Source: Mesorhizobium sp. WSM4313
GTDB taxonomy: Bacteria > Pseudomonadota > Alphaproteobacteria > Rhizobiales > Rhizobiaceae
Direction: 5' to 3'
Length of the DNA: 64,000 bases
NCBI RefSeq assembly: GCF_002294725.1
Contig: NZ_NSFT01000011.1
Span: 1 to 64,000, forward strand
In this document: one piece after another, positions 1-8,428 of the stretch
How the letters are laid out: every line of letters starts with the position of its first letter
How positions within the stretch are numbered: position 1 is the first letter of the stretch
Translations under genes and position numbers: made by a program
The notes under the pieces: model-generated
What the model saw: only the letters and a program-made list of their open reading frames with translations
Told to the model about the DNA's origin: nothing
Database searches by the model: none

Positions 1-67
1 CGCCCGCAAGCTTGTCGCCTAGAAACGCCTCCGCCAGGCTCAACTGTCCCGTCTGCTTCACAGCCAT
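1..67 (-). CDS. N-terminal fragment of a possible IS5-type transposase
   Basis: A minus-strand reading frame begins with ATG at 67 behind a good ribosome site (GGAGGG) and runs off the window edge after 22 residues, starting MAVKQTGQLSLAEAFLGDK. From memory, the QLSLA-(D/E)-A-F start resembles IS5-family transposases of rhizobia, but 22 residues cannot prove it. The frame is open to the edge. If it is a transposase, an insertion sequence lies just outside the window, beside the palindrome at 125-257. It could equally be an unrelated gene. Confidence 0.4.
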   Translation of the reverse strand, partial: MAVKQTGQLSLAEAFLGDKLAG

Positions 68-124
68 CGCGATTCCCTCCGAGCTTCCTCTCAGAGAATC
101 ACAACCAGCCAATTACGCAACAGG

Positions 125-257
125 CCCCTTGTGGGAGAAGGTGTCGCCGAAGGCGACGGATGAGGGGTGCTCCAGGGAAAGCCAGCGTCTCACTCCGCTG
201 GAACACCCCTCATCCGTCTCGGCGCTATCGCGCCGATCCACCTTCTCCCACAAGGGG
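125..257. repeat. Palindromic intergenic repeat, family 2, copy 1
   Basis: The outer arms 125-143 and 239-257 are a perfect 19-base inverted pair (CCCCTTGTGGGAGAAGGTG). An inner pair lies at 158-169 and 204-215 (GGATGAGGGGTG), with a short third pair (GCTCCAG/CTGGAAC) around the centre. It lies 3' of the sugar permease gene and could fold into a long stem acting as its terminator or mRNA 3' end. Related structures occur at 23910-24078 and 26220-26400. Confidence 0.8.
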
Positions 258-277
258 AGAAGGCGAGGCGGCGCGCT

Positions 278-1276
278 TCAGTCGCTACGCCTGAAATTGC
301 GGATGCGGTCGAACAGAACCGCCAGGATGATCGCGCCGCCGATGAAGGTGCCTTGCCAGAAGGCGTTGATGCCGAGCAGGCCAAGGCTGTTGCGGATCAC
401 CTCGATGAGGGCGGCGCCGACGACGGCGCCGAGCGCGGTGCCGACGCCGCCGGCGAGATTGGCGCCGCCGATGACGGTGGCGGCAATCACCTGCAGCTCC
501 ATGCCGTTGCCGAGATTGGTGGTGACGGCGCCCAGCCATCCGGTCTGGATGATGCCGGCAAGCCCTGCCGACAGCGCCGAGATCATGTAGACGACGACCT
601 TGATCTGCTTGACGGGAACGCCGGTCAGCGTCGCCGCATGCTCATTGCCGCCGATGGCGAAGATGTGCCGGCCGAATTTGGTCCAGCGCAGGATGAAGCC
701 GGTGATCGCCGCCAGGAGGATCATGTAGAGCACCGGATTGGCGATGCCGAAAACCCAGGCGCCGCCGCCCAATGACAAAAGCTTCTGGTGGTCCGGCCCG
801 AACTGGAACACCACGGTGTTGTTCGAGGCGACCATGGCAAGGCTGCGCGCCACCGACAGCATGCCGAGCGTGACCACGAAAGGCGGGAAGCCGAGATAGG
901 CGATGAGCAGGCCGTTGAAGGCGCCGATCGCAAGCGCGGTGGCGATCGAGGCCAGGATGCCCACCTCGATCGAATAGCCGGCATGCATGGTGACGGCGAG
1001 CACCATCGAGGACAGGCAAAGCACCGAGCCGACCGAAAGGTCGATGCCGCCGGTAATGATGACGAAGGTCATGCCGAGCGCGACGATGGCGACGAAGGTG
1101 ATATTGCGCGTGATGTTGAAGATGTTCTTCGACGTGGCGAAGGAATCGGTGGCGACGGACAGGAACAGGCAGGCGAGGATGACCGCGATCACCACCCAGA
1201 AAGTCTGGTTGGCAAAGAGCCGCGACAGGAAGGTGTGCTGCTTCTGCGCGATCGTCTGGTCAAGTGTGACTGCCAT
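278..1276 (-). CDS. Sugar ABC transporter permease, RbsC type
   Basis: This 332-residue inner-membrane permease of the ribose/xylose (BPD_transp_2) type has a chain of hydrophobic segments and the signature GGIDLSVGS near residue 77, with further glycine-rich membrane segments such as VIGGANLAGGVG near the C terminus. The frame is open 16 codons further upstream, but ATG at 1276 follows a clear AGGAAAGG ribosome site, so that start is preferred. It lies 40 bases downstream of the ATPase gene on the same strand, and the binding protein is divergent. Together they form a complete importer. The substrate cannot be read from the sequence; the neighbouring oxidoreductases suggest a sugar or sugar acid. 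Confidence 0.92.
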   Translation of the reverse strand: MAVTLDQTIAQKQHTFLSRLFANQTFWVVIAVILACLFLSVATDSFATSKNIFNITRNITFVAIVALGMTFVIITGGIDLSVGSVLCLSSMVLAVTMHAGYSIEVGILASIATALAIGAFNGLLIAYLGFPPFVVTLGMLSVARSLAMVASNNTVVFQFGPDHQKLLSLGGGAWVFGIANPVLYMILLAAITGFILRWTKFGRHIFAIGGNEHAATLTGVPVKQIKVVVYMISALSAGLAGIIQTGWLGAVTTNLGNGMELQVIAATVIGGANLAGGVGTALGAVVGAALIEVIRNSLGLLGINAFWQGTFIGGAIILAVLFDRIRNFRRSD

Positions 1277-1316
1277 TATCGACCTTTCCTGAGGCGTGGA
1301 CGCCCGATCCACGCGA

Positions 1317-2060
1317 CTACGCAACCTGTTCGATGGCGCCGGTGATCAGCCCGGTGACTTCCTCGGGCGAGCTCGAGGCGATTTTCTTGTCGGCCACCTT
1401 GCGGCCGCGCCGCATGACGATAACACGGTCGGCGACGTCGAACACGTCGGGCATGCGGTGGCTGATCAGCACCACGGCGATGCCCTGATCACGCAGGTGG
1501 CGGATGAGATTGAGCACTTCGGCGACCTGCCTGACCGAAATCGCCGCCGTCGGCTCATCCATCAGCACGATCTTGGCCTGCGACAGCATGGTGCGGGCAA
1601 TCGCCACCGCCTGGCGCTGGCCACCCGACATCTGCTTGACGAGGTCGCGCGGCCGCGTCTCGGATTTCAGCTCGGCAAAGAGCTGGCCGGCACGCTTGTA
1701 CATAGCGCCATAGTCGAGAATGCGCAGCGGACCGAAGCCGCGGCGCAGCTCGCGGCCGAGATAGACGTTGGCCGCGGCGGTCAGGTTGTTGCAGAGCGCA
1801 AGGTCCTGGTGGACGATCTCGATGCCGTGCTGGCGCGCATCCGCCGGCTTGTGCATGACAAGGTCCTTGCCCTCCAGCCGCATGGTGCCGTGGCTCGGGT
1901 GGAAATTGCCAGCGATCATCTTCACCAGCGTCGACTTGCCGGCACCGTTGTCGCCCATCAGGCCGACGACCTCACCAGCTTCCAGCGAAAACGATACATC
2001 GTTGACCGCCTGGATGGCGCCGAAATGCTTCGAGATGTTGGCGAGTTCCAGAACCGACAC
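1317..2060 (-). CDS. Sugar ABC transporter ATP-binding protein, single domain
   Basis: This 247-residue ATPase powers the importer with the permease at 278-1276. It shows Walker A GDNGAGKST, signature MSGGQRQAVAIAR, Walker B ILMDEPTAAI and a switch histidine in VVLISHRM. It has one nucleotide-binding domain, unlike the double-domain RbsA/XylG proteins; single-domain versions are known in FrcA-like systems and would act as homodimers. The frame is open to 2171, but GTG at 2060 follows GGGGAGG and begins VSVLELANISK, which fits the usual family start. Its promoter region faces the divergent binding protein at 2512. Confidence 0.92.
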   Translation of the reverse strand: MSVLELANISKHFGAIQAVNDVSFSLEAGEVVGLMGDNGAGKSTLVKMIAGNFHPSHGTMRLEGKDLVMHKPADARQHGIEIVHQDLALCNNLTAAANVYLGRELRRGFGPLRILDYGAMYKRAGQLFAELKSETRPRDLVKQMSGGQRQAVAIARTMLSQAKIVLMDEPTAAISVRQVAEVLNLIRHLRDQGIAVVLISHRMPDVFDVADRVIVMRRGRKVADKKIASSSPEEVTGLITGAIEQVA

Positions 2061-2511
2061 CAGCCTTAAGCCTCCCCGTTGTTGGCGCAACTGGCCACCG
2101 AACCCGGCGGCGGCGCTTGCGTCTCGCCCCGTCCATCTCCTCCCGAACGGTGCGTCCACGCATTTAGGCAAAAGCGGACGGGGGCGTCAATCAATTGTCT
2201 GACGATTAATTTCGAGACTCGACGAAAAATCGGTTTTGTAGGACAAATAGCAATTGACGCTGGCGAAAAGCCGATATTAGCTAAGCTTCGGAACAAGACT
2301 TTGCCAATCGTCCGTCTATCCGGCGGAGGCAGGCAGATGGTTTGAGGGTAAAGGATTCGGCTGCATCGGTATTCGGGCGGACGGATCGGCAAATGCTTAT
2401 CAGCCCGGCGCGGGGCGCGAACATCATGAGATGCTCGTCGTGGTTCTTGTGTATCCGGGTTGATCAGTGTGGCGGGCACGCGGTGTCCGTCTGTTTCAAG
2501 GGAGGACTGAC
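2061..2511. promoter_or_regulatory. Divergent intergenic promoter region of the first sugar importer
   Basis: These 451 bases separate the ATPase/permease operon (leftward) from the binding-protein gene (rightward). No convincing gene is present; the open frames here extend the ATPase frame or are short. The stretch 2190-2300 is clearly richer in A and T than its surroundings and contains a FadR-type operator candidate at 2193-2207, so promoters for both directions probably lie there. I could not assign a confident -35/-10 pair. Confidence 0.6.
2193..2207. promoter_or_regulatory. Candidate GntR/FadR-family operator
   Basis: AATTGTCTGACGATT is a 15-base inverted repeat with one mismatch centred on 2200. 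It matches the perfect palindrome at 4644-4658 at TTGTCTGAC-A and has the TNGTC-N-GACNA layout usual for FadR-subfamily GntR regulators. The GntR gene at 5688-6464 is the natural candidate to bind it. Confidence 0.6.
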
Positions 2512-3501
2512 ATGAGGAAAACACTTTTGCTTGCCGCCGTCGCCGCCATGGCGTTGGGCGCCGGGCCGGCTTTGGCCAAGAAACAGCTCGTCATCGTTGT
2601 GAAGGGTCTCGACAATCCGTTCTTCGAAGCCATCCATCAGGGCTGCGAGAAGTGGAACAAGGAAAACGCCAGCTCCGAATATGAATGCTTCTACACCGGC
2701 CCGGCATCGACTTCCGACGAGGCCGGCGAGGCGCAGATCGTGCAGGATATGCTGAGCAAGCCAGACACGGTGGCGATGGCGATCTCGCCGTCGAACGCGC
2801 CGCTGATCGCGCAGACGATCAAGAGCGCCAATCCGTCGATCCCGATCATGACGGTCGACGCCGACCTTGCCAAGGAAGACGCCGCCCTTCGCAAGACCTA
2901 TCTCGGCACCGACAACTACCTGATGGGCAAGAAGATCGGCGAGTACATCAAGAAGGCCAAGCCGAATGGCGGCACGATCTGCACGATCGAGGGCAATCCG
3001 GCGGCCGACAACATCCTGCGTCGCGCGCAAGGCATGCGCGATGCGCTGACCGGGAAGGAAGGTCTTGCAGCACTTGCCGGCGAAGGCGGCTGGACCGAAG
3101 CTCCCGGCTGCCCGGTGTTCACCAATGACGACGGCGCCAAAGGCGTGCAGGCGATGACCGACATCCTCGCCGCCAACCCGAAGCTCGACGCCTTCGGCAT
3201 CATGGGTGGCTGGCCGCTGTTCGGCGCGCCGCAGCCTTATCGCGACCTGTTCAAGCCGATGGCCGACAAGATCGCCAAGAACGAGTTCGTCATCGGCGCC
3301 GCCGACACGATCGGCGACGAGGTGGCGATCGCCAAGGAAGGCTTGGTGACCGCGCTGGTCGGCCAGCGGCCGTTCGAAATGGGCTACAAGGCGCCTTCGG
3401 TGATGATCGACCTCATCGGCGGCAAAAAGGTCGACGATCCGGTCTTCACCGGCCTCGACGAATGCACCAAGGAAACGGCCGACACCTGCATCCAGAAGTA
3501 G
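2512..3501 (+). CDS. Sugar ABC transporter periplasmic binding protein
   Basis: This 329-residue periplasmic solute-binding protein belongs to the ribose/LacI-like (Peripla_BP_4) family. A signal peptide (MRKTLLLAAVAAMALGAGPALA) is followed by a typical first strand, KKQLVIVVKGLDNPFFEAI. The frame is open upstream to 2467, but ATG at 2512 follows GGGAGGA and begins the signal peptide. It is divergent from its ATPase and permease and ends at a strong terminator. The ligand is not predictable. Cysteines near GCEKW, ECFYTG, TICTIEG, PGCPVF, ECTKE and DTCIQK may form disulfides. Confidence 0.93.
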   Translation: MRKTLLLAAVAAMALGAGPALAKKQLVIVVKGLDNPFFEAIHQGCEKWNKENASSEYECFYTGPASTSDEAGEAQIVQDMLSKPDTVAMAISPSNAPLIAQTIKSANPSIPIMTVDADLAKEDAALRKTYLGTDNYLMGKKIGEYIKKAKPNGGTICTIEGNPAADNILRRAQGMRDALTGKEGLAALAGEGGWTEAPGCPVFTNDDGAKGVQAMTDILAANPKLDAFGIMGGWPLFGAPQPYRDLFKPMADKIAKNEFVIGAADTIGDEVAIAKEGLVTALVGQRPFEMGYKAPSVMIDLIGGKKVDDPVFTGLDECTKETADTCIQK

Positions 3502-3530
3502 GCGCCGGCTGCATCCAGAAGTGACAAAAA

Positions 3531-3551
3531 GGGGCGCCCGGTGGGCGCCCC
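3531..3551 (+). terminator. Rho-independent terminator after the binding protein
   Basis: A perfect 9-base stem GGGGCGCCC / GGGCGCCCC with a 3-base loop is preceded by AAAAA and followed by ATCTTTT. It sits 30 bases after the stop codon and before the convergent dehydrogenase gene, so it may act in both directions. Confidence 0.85.
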
Positions 3552-3602
3552 ATCTTTTCCAGCGCCTGCTCCCGCCGTCGAACAGGGCAGGGCGGCTCCC
3601 GC

Positions 3603-4541
3603 CTAAATCTTCTGCTTCACGCCGTCCTTCGAAGGCATCAGGTCGACGCCGTTAAGCTTGCCGATATGCGTGGCGAGCATCGGCACATACTGTTCCGTGG
3701 GACCGGCGGCGAAGGCTGTCGCAAAGGAATTCTTGGTCGCGTTGCCCAGAGGATTGGCGATGCCGGCCGCGCCCGCCATCGATTCCAGATAGGTCAGGTC
3801 CTTGAAGGCATTGGCGATGGTGAATTTGTGGGCGTCGCGGTCGCCCTCCAGCGTCCAGCGCATGAAGGTCTGGTAGAAGCCGCAATCCATGCGGCCGTTG
3901 CGAATGACGCTGTCGAAGCGGGGCGGCGAGATGCCGACCTTCTCGGCCAGCGCCAGCGCCTCGGAATAGATCGCGGCGTAGCCCAGCGAGATGAAGTTGT
4001 TGAGCAGCTTCATGCGGTGGCCGTCGCCGGTATCGCCGATATGAACGATGCGGCCGGCCCAGGTCTCGAGCACCGGCTTCAGCCTGGCGAACACGGCGTC
4101 CGGCGCGCCGACCATGGCGTCGAGCGTGCCTTCCCAGGCCTCCTTCGGCGTGCGGCTGAGCGGCGCATCGACATAGTCGACGCCGAGCGCCTTGAGTTCG
4201 GCGGCCAGGGCCACTGTCGAGACCGGATCGGAGGTCGAGCAATCGACGACGACCGAGCCTTGCTTCAGGCCCTCCTTCAGCCCGTCGGGACCGCGGATGA
4301 TCGCCTCCACCTCGCGCGAGCCGGTGACGCAGATGAAGACGATGTCGGAGGCCGCGGCCACCTCCTTGGACGTGGCAACTTCCTTGGCGCCGCGTCCGGC
4401 CAAGTCTTCCGCCGGCTTGCGGTTCTTGCGACCGAGGAAGGTCAGCGGATAGCCCTTGTCGACGATGTTCTTGGCGATGCCGTGCCCCATCAGGCCAAGG
4501 CCGATGAAACCGATGTTCTCGCGGGCAGCGGTGGTGCTCAT
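3603..4541 (-). CDS. NAD(P)-dependent beta-hydroxyacid dehydrogenase (3-hydroxyisobutyrate dehydrogenase family)
   Basis: This 312-residue enzyme oxidises a beta-hydroxy acid using NAD(P). The N-terminal Rossmann fold shows GFIGLGLMGHGIAKN; the substrate loop contains VDAPLSRTP; the catalytic lysine lies in GDGHRMKLLNNF. Length and order fit the 3-hydroxyisobutyrate/tartronate-semialdehyde/threonate dehydrogenase family. ATG at 4541 follows AGGAAGAG. It is divergent from the epimerase gene at 4690, with a palindromic operator candidate between them. Its place in a sugar-import locus suggests a sugar-acid or hydroxyacid intermediate as substrate rather than valine breakdown; that is inference. 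Confidence 0.87.
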   Translation of the reverse strand: MSTTAARENIGFIGLGLMGHGIAKNIVDKGYPLTFLGRKNRKPAEDLAGRGAKEVATSKEVAAASDIVFICVTGSREVEAIIRGPDGLKEGLKQGSVVVDCSTSDPVSTVALAAELKALGVDYVDAPLSRTPKEAWEGTLDAMVGAPDAVFARLKPVLETWAGRIVHIGDTGDGHRMKLLNNFISLGYAAIYSEALALAEKVGISPPRFDSVIRNGRMDCGFYQTFMRWTLEGDRDAHKFTIANAFKDLTYLESMAGAAGIANPLGNATKNSFATAFAAGPTEQYVPMLATHIGKLNGVDLMPSKDGVKQKI

Positions 4542-4643
4542 GTCGTCTCTTCCTTGTCTTTCATGGTGATGGGCGCCCGCGCGGCGGGCGATTGTCCAGA
4601 AGGTTTCCGCGGATCGCGGGTGGCGGGCGATCGCGGAATGTCA

Positions 4644-4658
4644 TATTGTCTGACAATA
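4644..4658. promoter_or_regulatory. Perfect palindromic operator candidate for a FadR-type regulator
   Basis: TATTGTCTGACAATA is a perfect 15-base palindrome with a one-base centre, in the 148-base gap between two divergent genes (ends 4541 and 4690). It shares its core with the site at 2193-2207. Its position lets it control both the dehydrogenase and the epimerase. Confidence 0.7.
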
Positions 4659-4689
4659 CACATAATTACCTAGCATTGTGGAGAGCAAA

Positions 4690-5586
4690 ATGACGAAGCG
4701 GATCATGTTCACCGGCGGCAGCGGCAAGGCTGGCCGGCATGTCGTGGAATATCTGGTCGAACATGGCTGCCAGGTGCTCAACATCGACACCAAGCCGCTC
4801 GATAATCCGAAGGTGCGCACTTTGGTCACCGACATCACCGACAGCGGCCAGGTTTTCAACGCGCTGTCGAGCTATATGGGTCTGCACGAGTTCGACCCGT
4901 CGTTGAGATCGCAGCCGGTCGACGCCGTGGTGCATTTCGCGGCGATCCCGCGCATCATGATCACGCCGGACAACGAGGTGTTCCGCATCAACGCGATGGG
5001 CACCTACAATGTCATCGAGGCGGCGGTGAAGCTCGGCATCCGCAAGGTTATCATCGCTTCCAGCGAGACGACCTACGGTCTTGTCTTCGCCAACGAGCCT
5101 CGCAATCCGACGCATTTCCCGCTCGACGAGGATTATGACGTCGACCCGATGGACTCCTATGCGCTGTCGAAGATCGTCAACGAGAAGACCGCGCGGGCTT
5201 TCGCGTTGCGCAGCGGCTTCGACATCTATGCGCTGCGCATCGGCAATGTCATCGAGCCGCATGAATATTCGCTATTCCCGAAATGGTTCGCTGATCCCGG
5301 TTTCCGCAAGCGCATCGCCTGGAGCTATATCGATGCGCGCGATCTCGGCCAGATCACCTTGCGCGCCATCGAGAAGGATGGCCTGGGCTATCAGGTGTTC
5401 AACGCGGCCAACGACGACACCTCGTCGGACCTGCCGACGGCGGAGCTGTTGAAGCGCTTTTATCCGGGCGTGCCGGTCAAGGCCGAACTCGGCGAATATG
5501 AGACGCTGCTTTCGAACCGCAAGGCGCGCGATGTGCTTGGCTTCCGGCCGCAGCACAGCTGGCGCAAATACGTCAAGACGGCGTGA
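4690..5586 (+). CDS. NAD-dependent epimerase/dehydratase, extended SDR
   Basis: This 298-residue extended short-chain dehydrogenase shows an N-terminal NAD-binding stretch (MFTGGSGKAGRHV), a substrate-side loop VVHFAAIPR, and the catalytic YALSK (YxxxK) around residue 157. It probably oxidises, reduces or epimerises a sugar or uronate derivative. A GTG at 4678 is in frame, but ATG at 4690 sits 6 bases after GGAG and is preferred. It shares the operator region with the divergent dehydrogenase and lies 101 bases upstream of the GntR gene on the same strand. Uronate dehydrogenase is one possible function, not demonstrated. Confidence 0.85.
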   Translation: MTKRIMFTGGSGKAGRHVVEYLVEHGCQVLNIDTKPLDNPKVRTLVTDITDSGQVFNALSSYMGLHEFDPSLRSQPVDAVVHFAAIPRIMITPDNEVFRINAMGTYNVIEAAVKLGIRKVIIASSETTYGLVFANEPRNPTHFPLDEDYDVDPMDSYALSKIVNEKTARAFALRSGFDIYALRIGNVIEPHEYSLFPKWFADPGFRKRIAWSYIDARDLGQITLRAIEKDGLGYQVFNAANDDTSSDLPTAELLKRFYPGVPVKAELGEYETLLSNRKARDVLGFRPQHSWRKYVKTA

Positions 5587-5687
5587 GCCGCCGGCAAATG
5601 CCGGTTGATCTGTGCACATCCTCGCGCGTTGCGGCAAAGCGGGCTTGCCGTGCTTGACAGCTTCTGAAAACGGGATTTTGTGGAACA

Positions 5688-6464
5688 ATGAGGGACGCGA
5701 AGCCGAACAAAGAAAAAAGGCCGACAAAGGCAGCGGCCGCGGAGCGTCCGGCCGGCGTTCGCCGGGCCGACGCGCCACGCATCCCGGGCTCCAGCGTGCA
5801 TGCTTCGCTTGCGAGCGAAATCGGCCTTCGGATCGTGCGCGGCGACTATCCGCCGGGCACCATCCTGCCCAATGAAGCCAAATGGTCGGAGACCTTCGAC
5901 GTCAGCCGCTCGGCGGTGCGCGAGGCGATCAAGATGCTGATGGCAAAGAGCCTTCTGGCCTCGCGACCGAAGATCGGCAGCTGGGTCGAACCGAAGGAAC
6001 GCTGGAACCTTCTCGACCGCGACGTGCTCGCCTGGTACGCGACCTCGCCGGACCGCGAGGTGTTCCTCAAGACCGTGCAGGAGTTCCGCCACATCATCGA
6101 GCCGGAGGCGACGGCCTTCGCGGCGATGCGGCGCACCCGCGAGCAGATGGCCGAGATCAGCCAGGCCTGTCGCGAGATGGGCGAGGCGACCAACCTGCAG
6201 GAGCGCACCCGGGCCGACACGCGCTTCCACCTTGCCATCCTCAGGGCTTCGGGCAACGACCTGCTGGTACCGCTGGGCGTCTTGATCGAATCTGCCTTCG
6301 ACCATCTCTTCACCTATACGACGCGCGAGCTCGACAATCTGCAGCACGCCCAGAAACTGCATGAGGCGATCGAACGCAGTATCCGCCTGCAAAGGCCGGA
6401 CGCGGCGCGCAATGCGGTGCGCAAGCTGCTGGCCAATACCGACGAAGTGATCCAGTCGCGCTGA
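5688..6464 (+). CDS. GntR-family transcriptional regulator, FadR subfamily
   Basis: This 258-residue DNA-binding regulator has an N-terminal winged helix-turn-helix with the classic core LPNEAKWSETFDVSRSAVREAIKML at about residues 61-85, and a C-terminal all-helical FCD ligand domain (EFRHIIEPEATAFAAMRR and downstream histidines in DTRFHLAIL). An extra 35-residue basic N-terminal tail precedes the HTH. FCD regulators usually respond to sugar acids or other carboxylates. The two TTGTCTGAC-type palindromes at 2193 and 4644 have the right shape for this family, so it most likely controls the importer, dehydrogenase and epimerase as a local regulator. Confidence 0.9.
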   Translation: MRDAKPNKEKRPTKAAAAERPAGVRRADAPRIPGSSVHASLASEIGLRIVRGDYPPGTILPNEAKWSETFDVSRSAVREAIKMLMAKSLLASRPKIGSWVEPKERWNLLDRDVLAWYATSPDREVFLKTVQEFRHIIEPEATAFAAMRRTREQMAEISQACREMGEATNLQERTRADTRFHLAILRASGNDLLVPLGVLIESAFDHLFTYTTRELDNLQHAQKLHEAIERSIRLQRPDAARNAVRKLLANTDEVIQSR

Positions 6465-6477
6465 GGTCTTGTACCGG

Positions 6478-6737
6478 ACCAGTTCGCCAGCACAGAAACT
6501 TTGACCGCTGCCCGTGCGTGCGTTGGCAGATCCCATGCCTTGGCGATTGGCCAAGACGCCTATCGCGGTCGTCATCCTCGGGTCTGCGCTCCGCTTCGCG
6601 TAGCTCCGCCCTAGAATGACGAGGTTGGGGGCTTCAGCTCATCGCCAGCGTTTGCGCTGAACACCCCAAACGGATGCTGATAGCCTTGCCCGACAAGCCT
6701 GCAATCTTTCCAGATCCCTGCGTTGAGGAACTGGTGC
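6478..6737. repeat. Interspersed repeat family 1, copy A (shortened core)
   Basis: This noncoding block fills the 3'-to-3' gap (6465-6755) between the GntR gene and the DUF3175 gene. It matches the block at 46832-47191: shared stretches include TTGACCG, CCCATGCCTTGGCGATTGGCC, GACGCCTATCGCG, and AGCTCATCGCCAGCGTTTGCG through GTTGAGGAACT. The left arm and loop of the long palindrome present in copy B are missing here; only a right-arm version (6577-6620) remains. No gene was found in the gap. Confidence 0.8.
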
Positions 6738-6755
6738 TAGCGCTCCCAGCAACCC

Positions 6756-7043
6756 TCAATCCTGCTTTTCGCGACCGAAGGCGACACGCAGCTCGTCCTT
6801 CGCCTTTTCCAACACCTTCTTGCGCTCGTCAGGCAGATTCTTGCCGGCACGGTTGATGTAGAAATTCAACATCGACATGGCGGATTGGAACGGCTCTGCC
6901 TTGCGGCGGTGGCTGTGCTCGGCCGAGCGCTTGAGCGAGGCGGCGATCTTCTTCGCGTCATCGGATTCGAAGACGTGCTCCTCGAGATTGAGGGCGTCGC
7001 TGTGTTCGGTCACGTCGGCCGACCATTTCTTCTTGGCGGTCAT
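6756..7043 (-). CDS. DUF3175 family protein
   Basis: This 95-residue basic cytoplasmic protein begins MTAKKKWSADVTEHSDALNLEE and contains KKIAASLKRSAEHSHRRKA and SAMSMLNFYINRAGKNLP, a pattern I recognise as DUF3175. No function is established. There are no cysteines and no membrane segment. It is unusually rich in lysine and arginine, compatible with nucleic-acid contact, but that is speculation. ATG at 7043 follows AAGGAG. It is transcribed alone, convergent with the GntR gene across repeat copy A. Confidence 0.85.
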   Translation of the reverse strand: MTAKKKWSADVTEHSDALNLEEHVFESDDAKKIAASLKRSAEHSHRRKAEPFQSAMSMLNFYINRAGKNLPDERKKVLEKAKDELRVAFGREKQD

Positions 7044-7198
7044 GACAAACTCCTTCCTTCAGAGAAACCCCATGAGGTGAGGCGGGTTCCCGGTTCTGGA
7101 GCCACGGATTTGCCTGTCGTGGCGCTGCTCGGCTCAGGAAATGGGCCGATAGTGCGCTCAAACGCGCGATCTCGAAGAAATCGCGAACAGGAGACGCC

Positions 7199-8428
7199 GT
7201 GACGACAATTCCAGGAAACGCGGCAAACAGCGCCGGCATCGATAGCTTCTATGCATGGACGCGGCTCGGGATCTCCTTGCTGCTGGCGACGATCGGCGGC
7301 GTCGGCATGTGGGCCGTAGTCGTGGTCCTGCCCGCCGTGCAGGCCGAGTTCGGCGTCGATCGTGCCGCCGCCTCGATGCCTTACACCGCTACCATGGTAG
7401 GATTCGCTGCCGGCAATGTGCTGGTCGGCCGCGCCATCGACCGTGTCGGTTACTGGATCCCGGCGCTGGTTTCCTCGATGGCCCTGGTTGCAGGCTTCGC
7501 ACTGGCGTCGCTCTCCACTTCGATCCTGCAATTCACGCTCGCCCAAGGCTTGCTCATCGGGGTGGGGACATCGGCGATTTTCGGGCCGCTGATCGCCGAC
7601 ATCTCGCACTGGTTCAATCGTCGGCGCGGCGTTGCCGTGGCTACGGCGGCGGCGGGCAGCTATCTCGCCGGAACGGTCTGGCCAGCAATCATACCGCCGC
7701 TGATGAAGGCGGAGGGTTGGCGCTTCACCTATGTGGCCATCGGCATCGCTTGCCTTGTGACTATGGCGCCGCTGGTCATAATGCTGCGACGTCGCGCCCC
7801 GGTGGTCGTCGCCGGCTCGCCAGGCGCACGCCCGGTCCAGCCGATCTCATTGTCGCCGGCCGCCCTTCAGGCGCTGCTCGTCATAGCCGGTCTTGGCTGT
7901 TGCGTGGCGATGTCGATGCCGCAGGTGCATATCGTCGCCTATTGCATGGACCTCGGCTATGGCGTCGCCCACGGCGCCGATATGCTGTCGATCATGATGG
8001 CCGCCGGAGTCGTCAGCCGCCTTGTTTCCGGCTTCGTCGCCGACCGTATCGGCGGGGTGAAGACCTTGCTGATCGGTTCGGTGCTGCAGTGCCTGTCGCT
8101 GTTCTTCTACATTCCCTTCGACGGTCTTGCCTCGCTCTATGTCGTCTCGCTGGTGTTCGGCCTGTCGCAAGGGGGCATCGTGCCCTGCTATGCGATCATC
8201 GTGCGCGAATACATGCCCGCCAAGGAGGCCGGCCAGCGCGTTGGCATCGTCATCATGGCGACCATTTTCGGCATGGCTATCGGCGGCTGGATGTCGGGCT
8301 GGATCTACGATCTCACCGGATCTTACGCGGCCGCGTTCCTCAACGGAATTGGGTGGAACCTGCTCAACATCCTGATGATGGTCGTGGTGTTCTGGAGGGC
8401 AAGGCGCAGCGGCGTCGTCATGGCCTGA
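7199..8428 (+). CDS. Major facilitator superfamily transporter
   Basis: This 409-residue inner-membrane carrier has about twelve hydrophobic segments. The MFS loop motif appears as GRAIDRVGYW at about residues 78-87 and again in the second half as SGFVADRIGGVKT. Overall it resembles monocarboxylate/oxalate-formate-like MFS carriers rather than drug pumps, but the substrate is unknown. The GTG start at 7199 follows AGGAG. It lies 165 bases upstream of the LacI-type regulator on the same strand and could belong to the gluconate locus, though nothing in the sequence proves this. Confidence 0.87.
   Translation: MTTIPGNAANSAGIDSFYAWTRLGISLLLATIGGVGMWAVVVVLPAVQAEFGVDRAAASMPYTATMVGFAAGNVLVGRAIDRVGYWIPALVSSMALVAGFALASLSTSILQFTLAQGLLIGVGTSAIFGPLIADISHWFNRRRGVAVATAAAGSYLAGTVWPAIIPPLMKAEGWRFTYVAIGIACLVTMAPLVIMLRRRAPVVVAGSPGARPVQPISLSPAALQALLVIAGLGCCVAMSMPQVHIVAYCMDLGYGVAHGADMLSIMMAAGVVSRLVSGFVADRIGGVKTLLIGSVLQCLSLFFYIPFDGLASLYVVSLVFGLSQGGIVPCYAIIVREYMPAKEAGQRVGIVIMATIFGMAIGGWMSGWIYDLTGSYAAAFLNGIGWNLLNILMMVVVFWRARRSGVVMA

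Noticed and set aside
3486..3522. Direct repeat CTGCATCCAGAAGT at 3486-3499 and 3509-3522
   Set aside because: It looks like a target-site duplication, but nothing is inserted between the copies; most likely a small local duplication at the gene end.
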